Part shown: one piece after another, positions 49,520-57,813 of the stretch | Layout of the letters: each line of letters begins with the position of its first letter | Position numbering within the stretch: the first letter of the stretch is position 1 | Source of the DNA: Streptomyces spiroverticillatus | GTDB taxonomy: Bacteria > Actinomycetota > Actinomycetes > Streptomycetales > Streptomycetaceae | Assembly (NCBI GenBank): GCA_014650415.1 | Contig: BMUX01000024.1 | Coordinates: 1-64,000, forward strand | DNA length: 64,000 nt | Direction: 5' to 3' | Notes under the pieces: model-generated | Seen by the model: only the letters and a program-made list of their open reading frames with translations | What the model was told of the DNA's origin: nothing | Database searches by the model: none | Program-made: the position numbers and the translations under genes

Positions 49520-50188
49520 ATGCCCACTCGGCACCTGAAGACGCACAGCGGAGAGCCCCGTTGCCCGGCACACCGCTCCACAGCCTCCCTCACCGTGCTC
49601 ACTGCGGTACTGCTGTGTCTCGCTCCCGGTCTGACCAGGTCAGCGGCACCAGCCACAGCTCTGCCTGCCGACTCCGGAGAAGGCAGCATCGCGGTGGCTC
49701 CGCTCACCCTGAGAGGCGAGGTCGGCCAGGTCATCGAGGTCGAGATTCCCGACCCCGTCGTTCCCGGCGGCCCTCCCGCTCCCACGGCCTATCCGCCGGG
49801 GGCGGAAGGAGGCGGGGTCCGGGAACAGATCCTCACCATCCCCGACGGATTCAGCTACGTGCCCTACCGGCCCGAGGACGGCCAGACCGACTCCGGTTAC
49901 TGTTCGCCGCCCGTGCTGCCGAGGGAAGACATCAGCAGATGCCCTGCCTTCGTCGAGGTCTACGGAACCGTCGTCCGGCTCCGCATCGAGAAGAAGATCG
50001 CGGGCGCCACCGGCTGGCTGGCGCTCGCCGACGTGCCCACCGAGGCCAGTCACGCAACGCCCGTCGACATCCGGATACCGGGCCCGTACGTCCCCTCCCT
50101 CGGCGACTCTCTCCGCCTGGCCGCGGGAGGATCACTGCTCGCAGTCGGCCTGCTGCGCCGACAGCACCGCAGACGACAGATCCCCTGA
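49520..50188 (+). CDS. Exported, C-terminally anchored hypothetical protein
   Basis: 222 residues, excellent ribosome site (CAGGGAGGAGTTCC). An N-terminal signal peptide (STASLTVLTAVLLCLAPGL) is followed by an extracytoplasmic domain (LRGEVGQVIEVEIPDPVVPG, DGFSYVPYRPEDGQTDSGYC, VYGTVVRLRIEKK), then a C-terminal hydrophobic helix (LRLAAGGSLLAVGLL) and a basic end (RRQHRRRQIP). The two Cys may form a disulfide. No family is recognised; the layout is that of a surface-displayed single-pass protein. Confidence 0.75.
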   Translation: MPTRHLKTHSGEPRCPAHRSTASLTVLTAVLLCLAPGLTRSAAPATALPADSGEGSIAVAPLTLRGEVGQVIEVEIPDPVVPGGPPAPTAYPPGAEGGGVREQILTIPDGFSYVPYRPEDGQTDSGYCSPPVLPREDISRCPAFVEVYGTVVRLRIEKKIAGATGWLALADVPTEASHATPVDIRIPGPYVPSLGDSLRLAAGGSLLAVGLLRRQHRRRQIP

Positions 50189-50439
50189 GAGCACACGGGC
50201 CGGACCTCCGTCGGCGGGACACGGCACCCCGGCCCCCGACATCGTCGCCGAGCGCGCGAACCTGCCCGGGCGGGCATCACCCACCACAAGGACGAACTGC
50301 CCACCAACGTCCCCCGGACCGGTGGCGCCGCCCGGACCCGGGGTGCCCCGCAGTACACGCTGAGCCGAACGGCGTCTGCCGCGCACGGCACATCGTGTCC
50401 AAGACTCCGTGATGATCATCTTGCCTTTACGTTGCGCTG

Positions 50440-51123
50440 GTGAAGATCAGACTGCGCCTCGTCGCCCTGGCACTGCCGCTCGCGCTCATGGCCACCGTGC
50501 CCGCGGCGGGAACCTCCTCGGCGGCCCGGCCGCATGACGCCCGATCCGCCGCGGCCCCCTCGCTCAACCTGGTGGTCTCCGCCGTGCCGTCGGCCAAGCT
50601 GCGATTCACCCACCGCCCCGGATGCCCGGTACCCGCACGGGACCTGCGACTGCTGAGCATGAACCACTGGGGCTTCGACGGGCGCCTGCACCGCGGGGAA
50701 CTCATCGTCCACCGACGCGTCGTCAAGGACGTCACCCACGTGTTCGGCGCGATGTTCCACGCCCGCTTCCCCATCCGCAAGATGCGGGTCATGGCCGCAT
50801 ACCGCGGCAACGACGAAGCCGCCATGGCCGACGACAACACGTCCGCCTTCAACTGCCGCCGCGTCACCGGCAATCCCGCCAAGCTCTCCCGCCACTCCTA
50901 CGGCGACGCCCTCGACATCAACACCGTCGAAAACCCCTACGTCGACGCCTACGGTACGGTCCACCCCGCCGCCGGACGCCGCCACCTGCGCCGCGACCGT
51001 CCCGTGAAGGGAATGATCCGGCGCGGCGACGCGGTCACCACCGCGATGGCACGCGTCGGCTGGTACTGGGGCGGCCGCTGGAACCACCCCGACTACCAGC
51101 ACTTCTCCGCCAACGGCCAGTAG
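50440..51123 (+). CDS. Secreted M15-like peptidase (D-Ala-D-Ala carboxypeptidase family)
   Basis: 227 residues with a signal peptide (VKIRLRLVALALPLALMA...AAG). The catalytic signature of the VanY/M15 group is visible: KLSRHSYGDALDINTVENPY (HxxxxxxD) and a C-terminal His in HPDYQHFS. Such enzymes trim peptidoglycan peptides or act in lysis. The segment GELIVHRRVVKDVTHVFGAM also fits the family. A GTG start sits behind TTGCGCTG, a weak site. The stop is followed closely by the next small gene. Confidence 0.85.
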   Translation: MKIRLRLVALALPLALMATVPAAGTSSAARPHDARSAAAPSLNLVVSAVPSAKLRFTHRPGCPVPARDLRLLSMNHWGFDGRLHRGELIVHRRVVKDVTHVFGAMFHARFPIRKMRVMAAYRGNDEAAMADDNTSAFNCRRVTGNPAKLSRHSYGDALDINTVENPYVDAYGTVHPAAGRRHLRRDRPVKGMIRRGDAVTTAMARVGWYWGGRWNHPDYQHFSANGQ

Positions 51124-51177
51124 GTGAAAGGTCCTTTCCCCGGAGGCTGTCGCCCCTCTCCCTGTCAGGAGTCCCTC

Positions 51178-51558
51178 GTGTCGAACCCTGTGGCGCTGCC
51201 CTCCCCTCAGAAGCTGTACGACCTGTTCGCTCCCCTCTACCCGCTGGTCGACGAACGAGAGGCCATGGCGGAAATCGCCAGTCGGCTGCGCACCGCCACC
51301 GACCCCGATCAGCTCGCCGAACGCGACCGGGCGGGCAATCGTATGGCCGACCTCGACTACGAAATCCACGACCGCACCGCCCGGGCACTGGACCGGATCG
51401 GCCTGGAGGGCCCGGCCGCCGCGCTCGGCGCACTCCTTGAGGAGTTCCACGACGACGTGGCCGCCGCCTACAAGGCCCAACAACTCCGCGAGCACATCAC
51501 GGAAGGCTTCACCACTCACGCTCCCTTCGACGTCCGCACCGTTCGCAGTACGGAATGA
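51178..51558 (+). CDS. Small conserved-looking hypothetical protein
   Basis: 126 residues, mostly helical and soluble (KLYDLFAPLYPLVDEREAM, EIHDRTARALDRIGLEG, LLEEFHDDVAAAYKAQQLRE). GTG start with CAGGAG six bases ahead; this is preferred over an earlier ATG because of the ribosome site. It lies 54 bases after the peptidase gene and may share its transcript. No family or function recognised. Confidence 0.65.
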   Translation: MSNPVALPSPQKLYDLFAPLYPLVDEREAMAEIASRLRTATDPDQLAERDRAGNRMADLDYEIHDRTARALDRIGLEGPAAALGALLEEFHDDVAAAYKAQQLREHITEGFTTHAPFDVRTVRSTE

Positions 51559-51646
51559 CGTGCCGGGAAGCCGCCCCGTCCCGCTGTTGAGCAGCGCCAC
51601 AGCGGCAGCGGCCGGGACGGTGACGGGCGGGGTGAGGGCACCGTGC

Positions 51647-51772
51647 TCAGAAGAGGCGTGCGCCGAAGTGCGTGAGGATCAGGATCACCACGACCCCGTA
51701 CAGCACGAGCGGCACCAGCCAGTGCGGAAGCGACCGCAGCGCACGTGGCAGTGGCAGGACGTGTCGGCTCAC
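51647..51772 (-). CDS. 41-residue membrane microprotein downstream of VKOR
   Basis: GTG-started frame encoding VSRHVLPLPRALRSLP, then a hydrophobic helix (LVPLVLYGVVVILILTH) and FGARLF. It begins three bases after the VKOR stop, so it is almost certainly co-translated. A single-span subunit or regulator of the VKOR system is a fair guess; no homologue is recalled. Confidence 0.6.
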   Translation of the reverse strand: MSRHVLPLPRALRSLPHWLVPLVLYGVVVILILTHFGARLF

Positions 51773-51775
51773 GTA

Positions 51776-52192
51776 TCAGAAGAGGGGGATGACGACCGCC
51801 CAGATCAGCATGCACCAGGGGCAGAGGGCACCGAGGACGTACAGGCACTGCGTGATGAGCCAGAGGACGAAACCGAAGGCCGCCGTGACCCCTGCCTGGA
51901 GGAGCAGCCACACGGAGCGGGGGAGCACGCCGCCCGCGCCGAGGACCAGTCCCAACGCGGCGAGGGCCGCGAATCCGGCGACGCCCAGAAGCATGTTGGG
52001 GAACCCGAGGAGGTTTCCCTGCCAGCTGTCCATCACGTCGCCGCAGCTCAGTACGGAGTTGATGTCGCAGCCCGGGGCGAAGGCGGGATCGGCGAGGGTC
52101 CTCACCCGGTCGTACATGAGGACCGCGGAGGCCAGCGTGCCGAGAAACCCGCAGATGAGAAGAAGGAGACCCAGACGGCGCGAGTTCGGCAT
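51776..52192 (-). CDS. Vitamin K epoxide reductase (VKOR) family protein
   Basis: A 138-residue integral membrane thiol oxidoreductase with four hydrophobic helices. The loop cysteines are in GCDINSVLSCGDVMDSWQG and the active-site pair in ALCPWCMLIW. Bacterial VKORs reoxidise DsbA-like proteins using quinone, supporting disulfide formation in exported proteins. I start at the ATG of MPNSRRLG, where the first helix begins. The downstream microprotein overlaps its operon. No DsbA partner is seen nearby. Upstream lies the broken peptide transporter. Confidence 0.92.
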   Translation of the reverse strand: MPNSRRLGLLLLICGFLGTLASAVLMYDRVRTLADPAFAPGCDINSVLSCGDVMDSWQGNLLGFPNMLLGVAGFAALAALGLVLGAGGVLPRSVWLLLQAGVTAAFGFVLWLITQCLYVLGALCPWCMLIWAVVIPLF

Positions 52193-52316
52193 TCCGCCGA
52201 CGTCGGTTGCCCCGCGTCGCGTGCGCACGGGCCGGTGGACCCGTGTGCAGGGGGCACAGCGACCGAGTCGCTCGTCACCGGCTGCCGGGGCGGAAGCGCA
52301 GGAGTGCCGCATCCGC

Positions 52317-53292
52317 TCACGCCCCGATCAGCGCGCGCACCCGGGGGGTCGCCACGGCCATGGCGAGTCCGGCCAGGACCGCTGCGGCTCCGAGGCCCAG
52401 GTAGAGCGGCGCGCCGCTGAGGTGCGAGGCGATCTGGCCGCCGATGACGTCTCCGGTGGAGACGGTGAGGAAGAAAAGCCCGGCGAGCTGGGCGCCCATT
52501 CCCGGCGGTGCCAGTTTGTGACTGAGCGACAGGCCGGTGGGGCTCAGGAAGAGCTCGCCCAGGGTCTGCAACAGGTAGAGGCCCACGATCCACAGCAGCG
52601 ACACCCGCGTGTCGCCGTCCGCCCTGGCGGCCGCCAGGGACAGCAGCAGGAAGGAGGCTCCGCACAGGACGAGTCCGGCGGCGAACTTCGCCGGGGCCGA
52701 GACCTCCACGCGCCGCCACACCGCCGCCATCACCCCGGCGAAGAGCACGATCATGATCGGGTTGAGCACTGCCTGCCAGGTCGAGGGCATGCCGAGCATG
52801 TCGACGTGGGCGTCGGCGAAGAGCTGCACGCTGGACGCGGCCTGGTCGAAGATGCACCAGAAGAAGACGGCGGCGACGAACAGCCACGCATAGGCGCGGA
52901 TCCCCCGCGCGGGCCCGCGTGTCCAGGTCGCGCAGGCGGAACAGCTTGACGAAGTAGGCGACCGGAACCGCCAGCGCGAGGACGGCGAAGGCGCCGAGCA
53001 CGCGAGGGAGGGTGAGAACGCCGGCAGCTCCGGCCAGCCCCGCCGCGAGGACGGCCGGGCCCACGGTCAGCGCCGTCAGTCGCAGGACCCTGTTCCGCTC
53101 GTCGGCGGTCAGGGGGTGGCCCGGCCGGTCGTCGACGCCGCGCAGCGAGCCGCTGGAGGCGAAGACCACCAGACTGACGGCCATCGCCACGGCCGCCGCT
53201 CCGAAGGCGAGGCCCCAGCTCACCGGCGACGCTTCCCGGCTCCCGCCTACGATCCGGCCACCCACCGCTTCCGCCAGGACCGCTGACCGCAC
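52317..53292 (-). pseudogene. Truncated, frameshifted POT-family peptide transporter
   Basis: The upstream part reads WGLAFGAAAVAMAVSLVVF and FVKLFRLRDLDTRARAG. One base later, another frame continues RAYAWLFVAAVFFWCIFDQA, then LLYLLQ-type and LFLSPTGLSLSHKLAPPGMG segments characteristic of proton-dependent oligopeptide transporters. The shift falls in or next to a run of five C at about 52903-52907. The first ~190 residues (helices 1-6 and the ExxER motif) are absent. Either a pseudogene or, for the frameshift only, a sequencing error. Confidence 0.75.
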
Positions 53293-53730
53293 CGCACCTG
53301 ACGACCGGTCAAGGCGTTCGCCACCGTCTTCCCCGCCCCCCCCCTGCGGACTGTTCCGGGAACACGCCGCCTGACGGCTGCGTCCTCGTGCCCGCCCCCT
53401 TCTGCTCTCTCCCTCGCGCTGCTTGCCCGTGGTGGCGGCGCCTTCACGTGGTTGCCGCTGCGGCCAAGCCGCTCCCGGGCGGGCCGGGCCCGTACGTCCC
53501 GGGCTCCTGTCCGCCCGACGGGAACCGCCCACGGCGCCACCGTCTTCACCGGGGACGGCGCCACCGTAGCCCCGACGACTGGTGTTTCTTGGAACGTTTC
53601 GATCAATCGATCAAATAAGAGAGAACAGAACAACACATTGACGCGTCCGGCAATTGCATGAAAGAAATCGCACAACCACGCGCGGTTCCAGGTTTCACGA
53701 CAGCCCCTTTCCCCCGAGGTGCCTTCGCTC
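53293..53730. other. Promoter region of the PL8 lyase gene
   Basis: No gene is supported here. The last 140 bases are A/T-rich for this genome and hold an operator-like palindrome, an 8-bp direct repeat and a TTGACG hexamer (53638-53643), consistent with a regulated promoter for the downstream lyase. Confidence 0.5.
53592..53615. promoter_or_regulatory. Possible LacI-type operator plus TCGATCAA direct repeat
   Basis: GGAACGTTTC is one base off the GAAACGTTTC palindrome bound by many LacI-family sugar regulators. It is directly followed by two tandem TCGATCAA copies (53600-53615). It sits about 120 bases before the lyase start. Confidence 0.4.
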
Positions 53731-56169
53731 ATGCTTCCTGCCGTCTCCGCTTCCCCGATGTCCCGCCGCGGTCTGCTGCGCGCCGCCGCTGTCGGCGCCG
53801 CCCTTGCCGTCGGCCCCCTGGGCACCCCGCCCGCCGCATCGGCAGCAGCCGCCGACGTACCGGGCGCACTCGTCCCCAAGTGGCGTGCCCTGATTCTCGG
53901 TTCGGGCTTCACTCCGACCGCCGAACCTTTCGCCTCCCGGCTTGCCGCACTCGGCGCCACCGCGCGCGACCTGCGTTCCGCCATGGCCCGCGCGACCGGT
54001 TCGCTCTGGCCCGATCTGCCCTTCGCCGACCCGGACCCGGACACGGATCCGGAGTCGTACACGTACTCGGGCAATCTCCAGACCAGCTACTCCAGGCTGC
54101 GCACCCTCGCCGAGGCCCATGCCCAGCCCGGCACCGGTCTCACCGGCGACACCGGCCTGCGCGACGACATCCTGGCAGGCCTCGACCACCTCCACGACGA
54201 GGTCTACCACGCGGGGCAGACCCGGTACGGCAACTGGTACAGCTGGCAGATCGGCGCCCCGCAGGCACTGCTCGACATCGACGTCCTGCTCCACGAGCAC
54301 CTCGGTGCCGACCGCATCGCACAACACTGTGCCGCCGTCGACCACTTCGTACCCGACAGCGCTGTCGCGCAGTACACCGGCACGTCCACCGGCGCCAACC
54401 GCGTCGATCTGTGTCGCGTGCTGGCCCTGCGCGGAGTCGTCGGCTCCTCGGCCGCCAAGCTCGCGCTCGCACGTGACGCGCTCTCTCCGGTCTTTCCGTA
54501 CGTCACGAACGGGGACGGGCTGTACGCCGACGGCAGCTTCGTCCAGCACACCTGGGTCCCGTACGCGGGATCGTACGGATCGGTGATGCTCGGCGGACTG
54601 TCACTGCTGTTCGCGCTTCTCGAAGGGTCGGCGTGGGAGGTGAAGGACGGCAACCGGCAGATCGTCTTCGACTCGGTGGACAAGGCGTACGCACCGTTCC
54701 TCTTCAACGGGCTGGCCATGGACGCCGTCTCCGGAAGGGCCGTGAGCCGTGGTGCGAAGGCGGCCGTCGGCGGTGTCCGCCAGGACGACCAGCTCCGCGG
54801 CCAGTCGATCCTCGCGTGCATCGCGCTGCTGGCCCGCAGCGCTTCCGCCGCGGAGCAGAGCCGCTGGCGCGGCATGGTCAAGGGCTGGATCTCCCGTCAG
54901 TACTACACCCCGGCCCTCACCGCGCCCGGGCTGGGCATAGCCGCCCTCGCCCGCCTGGCCGAGGTGGCCGCCGGCGATGCCACGGCGATCCCGGAACCGG
55001 TCGGCCACCGGCTCTTCCCGGGCATGGACCGGGCCGTGCACCGGAGCGCGGGCTGGGCGGCCTGCCTCTCCATGGCCTCCCGGCGGATCACGTACTACGA
55101 GAACGGCAACGGCGAGAACCTGCGCGGCTGGCACAGTGGTTCCGGAATGCTCTACTGGTGGGGGGACGACTTCGCCAACGGCCAGTACAGCGACGACTTC
55201 TGGGCGACGGTGGACCCCTACCGCCTGCCCGGCACCACCGCTTCCCGCAAGCCGCTCGCCGATGCCGAAGGCGGCGCCTGGGGAGCGGCCAGGCCCGACG
55301 TCCGCTGGGTCGGCGGAACGACCGACGGCACGTACGCCTCCGTCGGCCAGTACCTCAAGGGGCTGTCCTCCACTCTGCTCGCCAAGAAGTCCTGGTTCCT
55401 GCTCGACGACACGGTCGTCTGCCTGGGAGCAGGCATCCACGCGCGTGACGGCGCGACCGTCGAATCGGTGGTGGAGAACCGCAACCTGGGGCTGGCCGGC
55501 GTCCATGCCTTCACCGTCGACGGCCGGGCCCAGCCCGGCGGGCTCGGTTGGAGCGCCCCTCTCGGCGGGGCGCGGTGGGCCCATCTGGCGGGGCATGCGG
55601 GTTACGTCTTCCCCGGCGGGGCACCTGCCTCGCTCAAGGCTCTGCGCCATGCGCGTACCGGCGCGTGGTCGGACATCAACCAGGGCGCTTCCCCCGACCC
55701 CATCACCCGGCGCTACCTCGCCCTCTGGTTCGACCACGGCACGGCCCCCGCCGGGGACACGTACGCCTACCTGCTGATGCCCGGTGCGAGCCCGGCGCAG
55801 ACGGCGGCTCGCGCCGCGGACAACGGATGGCTGAGCCTCCTCGCCAACACCGACGACCACCAGGGTGTACGCGTGCCGTCGCGCGGATTCACCGGAGTCA
55901 ACTTCTGGAACCCGGGCAGCGTGGGCGGCATCACCGTCGGCGCCCCGGCCTCGGTGACGATCCGTGAGGCGGAACGGACGGCCACGGTCTGCGTGTCCGG
56001 TCCCCTGCGCGACGGCGCCACCATCGACCTCACGTGGGACCGCCCCGTCTCCGCCGTCGTTTCCCTGGACCCGACGGTGCAACTGGTCGCTGCGGGAGCC
56101 ACCCTGAAACTGCGGATCTCCCCGGGAAAACTGGGTGCCGTCCACACCGCGGTGGTCAGGCCGGGCTGA
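53731..56169 (+). CDS. Secreted PL8-family polysaccharide lyase (hyaluronate/xanthan/chondroitin type)
   Basis: 812 residues. A Tat-type signal (SRRGLLRAAAVGAALAVG) leads into an alpha/alpha toroid and beta-sandwich typical of PL8. Conserved catalytic segments are NWYSWQIGAPQALLD, DGLYADGSFVQHTWVPYAGS (His and Tyr) and NGENLRGWHSGSGMLYWW. The enzyme should cleave uronic-acid polysaccharides by beta-elimination outside the cell; hyaluronate is the most common substrate, but xanthan or chondroitin cannot be excluded. I chose the ATG over a GTG four codons earlier because CGAGG spacing suits it better. It appears monocistronic, with a regulated-looking promoter. Confidence 0.93.
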   Translation: MLPAVSASPMSRRGLLRAAAVGAALAVGPLGTPPAASAAAADVPGALVPKWRALILGSGFTPTAEPFASRLAALGATARDLRSAMARATGSLWPDLPFADPDPDTDPESYTYSGNLQTSYSRLRTLAEAHAQPGTGLTGDTGLRDDILAGLDHLHDEVYHAGQTRYGNWYSWQIGAPQALLDIDVLLHEHLGADRIAQHCAAVDHFVPDSAVAQYTGTSTGANRVDLCRVLALRGVVGSSAAKLALARDALSPVFPYVTNGDGLYADGSFVQHTWVPYAGSYGSVMLGGLSLLFALLEGSAWEVKDGNRQIVFDSVDKAYAPFLFNGLAMDAVSGRAVSRGAKAAVGGVRQDDQLRGQSILACIALLARSASAAEQSRWRGMVKGWISRQYYTPALTAPGLGIAALARLAEVAAGDATAIPEPVGHRLFPGMDRAVHRSAGWAACLSMASRRITYYENGNGENLRGWHSGSGMLYWWGDDFANGQYSDDFWATVDPYRLPGTTASRKPLADAEGGAWGAARPDVRWVGGTTDGTYASVGQYLKGLSSTLLAKKSWFLLDDTVVCLGAGIHARDGATVESVVENRNLGLAGVHAFTVDGRAQPGGLGWSAPLGGARWAHLAGHAGYVFPGGAPASLKALRHARTGAWSDINQGASPDPITRRYLALWFDHGTAPAGDTYAYLLMPGASPAQTAARAADNGWLSLLANTDDHQGVRVPSRGFTGVNFWNPGSVGGITVGAPASVTIREAERTATVCVSGPLRDGATIDLTWDRPVSAVVSLDPTVQLVAAGATLKLRISPGKLGAVHTAVVRPG

Positions 56170-56407
56170 ATCACCGGCAGTCTCCGCCGGCAGGGGTGGC
56201 GCACGATCAGAGCAATGGGGTGCGCCTCACATCGTGGGCGCTCGGGACACCGCTGACCTGTGTTGCTGGCGCCGACGACCTCCCCGATCGGGGCATTTCA
56301 ACCGGATGCGGGCCTGCGGGAAGCCCGGAGAGCGGTTTACGTCGTGAGCACAGCGGTTCACCGGTGGCGCATGGTGTGCCGTCGCCGCTGTTTCTGGAGG
56401 ACTCCTG

Positions 56408-56851
56408 ATGCGTTCGCTGAAGATAGCCGCCGGCACCGCCCTCGCCACCACCGCTCTGCTGTTCGCCGCCCCGACGGCCTCGGCGGCCGACACCCAGTGC
56501 GACCCGGCCACCGCGGCCGCCATGGAAGCGGAGTCCGCGTACAAGGCAGCCGTCTCCGACTACCAGAAGCAGATCGACGCCGGCGGGCACCCGGGCAAGG
56601 CCGAGCAGGACAACGTCGACCAGCTCAAGCAGAAGGCCGACTCCACCGCCTCCGAGGCACAGCGGATCTGCGGCGACACCACGATGGACCCGTCGAAGAA
56701 GCAGACCCACCCCCGTGGCGCCATGCACACCGGCGTCGGCGGCACCAGCGAAAGCGACAACACCCAGACCGTCCTCGGCATCGGCGCGGCCGGTGTGCTG
56801 GCGGCCTGTGTCCTGGTGGCGGGCCGACGCCGCGGCGACGACCGCGGCTGA
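56408..56851 (+). CDS. Sortase-dependent surface protein (likely class F/E substrate)
   Basis: 147 residues. Signal peptide (LKIAAGTALATTALLFAAPT...ASA), a short helical, charged domain with two Cys (QCDPATAAAMEAESAYKAAV, AQRICGD), then AMHTGVGGTSESDNTQ, a hydrophobic helix (VLGIGAAGVLAACVLVAG) and RRRGDDRG. HTG before the helix is the apparent sorting signal in the LPxTG-like position. The sortase gene follows 121 bases downstream. TGGAGGACTCCTG gives a strong ribosome site. Confidence 0.85.
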   Translation: MRSLKIAAGTALATTALLFAAPTASAADTQCDPATAAAMEAESAYKAAVSDYQKQIDAGGHPGKAEQDNVDQLKQKADSTASEAQRICGDTTMDPSKKQTHPRGAMHTGVGGTSESDNTQTVLGIGAAGVLAACVLVAGRRRGDDRG

Positions 56852-56972
56852 CCTTCTCCTCGGCAGAGAACCGCCAGTGGCCGGGTCCCGCGCCCCCACC
56901 TGCCCGGGCCCGGCCACCCGGCTCTCTCCCTCCGCATTCGACGGGCTCGCCGTGGACGAGAGGACTCACCCC

Positions 56973-57632
56973 ATGCAGGACGCGCCCCGGGAATTCCGTG
57001 CACGCGTCAGCCGCGCCGCGCAGACCGTCACGGCGGTCCTCCTCCTGTGCTGGGCCATGCCGCTGCTGAGCGGAATCGAGCCCGCGGGCCCACCGCCGCA
57101 GCCCGGTGCCGCACAAGCCCTGCTCTCCCGCCCCGCGCAGGCCGACGACGCAACCAGTGCGCATCCGCCCCTGCCGCCCGCACCACCGACGCGGGTGATC
57201 ATCCCCACGATCGCCGTGGACGCTCCGCTCATGGGCCTGGCCACGGACCAGGACGGACAACTGGCCGCGCCCCCGGACAGCGACCGCAATCTCGCGGGCT
57301 GGTACCAGGACGGCACGCCTCCCGGCAGCATCGGCACCGCGATCCTCGCCGGTCACGTCGACACCGCCACCGGCCCCGCCGCCTTCTACGCCCTGGGCGC
57401 CCTCCACAAGGGGGACACCATCCACATCCCGCGCACCGACGGCATCACCGGCATCTTCACCGTCGACGCGGTCGAGGTCCACCCGATCGACGACTTCCCC
57501 GACACCCAGGTCTACGGGCCCTCATCCACCCCGCAACTGCGCCTGATCACCTGCGGCGGCGGTTACGACAAGAAGGCACGCCGGTACCTGGGAAACGTCG
57601 TCGTCTACGCACACCTCACCCACCAGACGTGA
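56973..57632 (+). CDS. Class F sortase
   Basis: 219 residues with an N-terminal membrane anchor (VTAVLLLCWAMPLLSG) and a Pro-rich linker, then the sortase barrel: RVIIPTIAVDAPLMGLA, GSIGTAILAGHVDT (catalytic His), LRLITCGGGYD (catalytic Cys) and the Arg in KKARRYLGNVVVYAH. Class F enzymes are actinobacterial transpeptidases that attach or process LPxTG-like proteins at the cell wall. The adjacent upstream protein, ending in HTG, a hydrophobic helix and an Arg-rich tail, is the obvious substrate. Confidence 0.93.
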   Translation: MQDAPREFRARVSRAAQTVTAVLLLCWAMPLLSGIEPAGPPPQPGAAQALLSRPAQADDATSAHPPLPPAPPTRVIIPTIAVDAPLMGLATDQDGQLAAPPDSDRNLAGWYQDGTPPGSIGTAILAGHVDTATGPAAFYALGALHKGDTIHIPRTDGITGIFTVDAVEVHPIDDFPDTQVYGPSSTPQLRLITCGGGYDKKARRYLGNVVVYAHLTHQT

Positions 57633-57813
57633 CAAGGCCCACCGGCTGTCCACCGGCCGGGACCAGCCGTCGCCGGGTGGCCGACGGCCCGGATGCGGAC
57701 CCGCACGCGGCTGACGTGCCCGTGGACCGGGCACGGAGCCTGTCGTCCAGAAAGCAGAACGCACAACGGCCCCGCACCCGGTGCCCGGCGAGACGCGCCC
57801 GGCGGCCCGCGCC

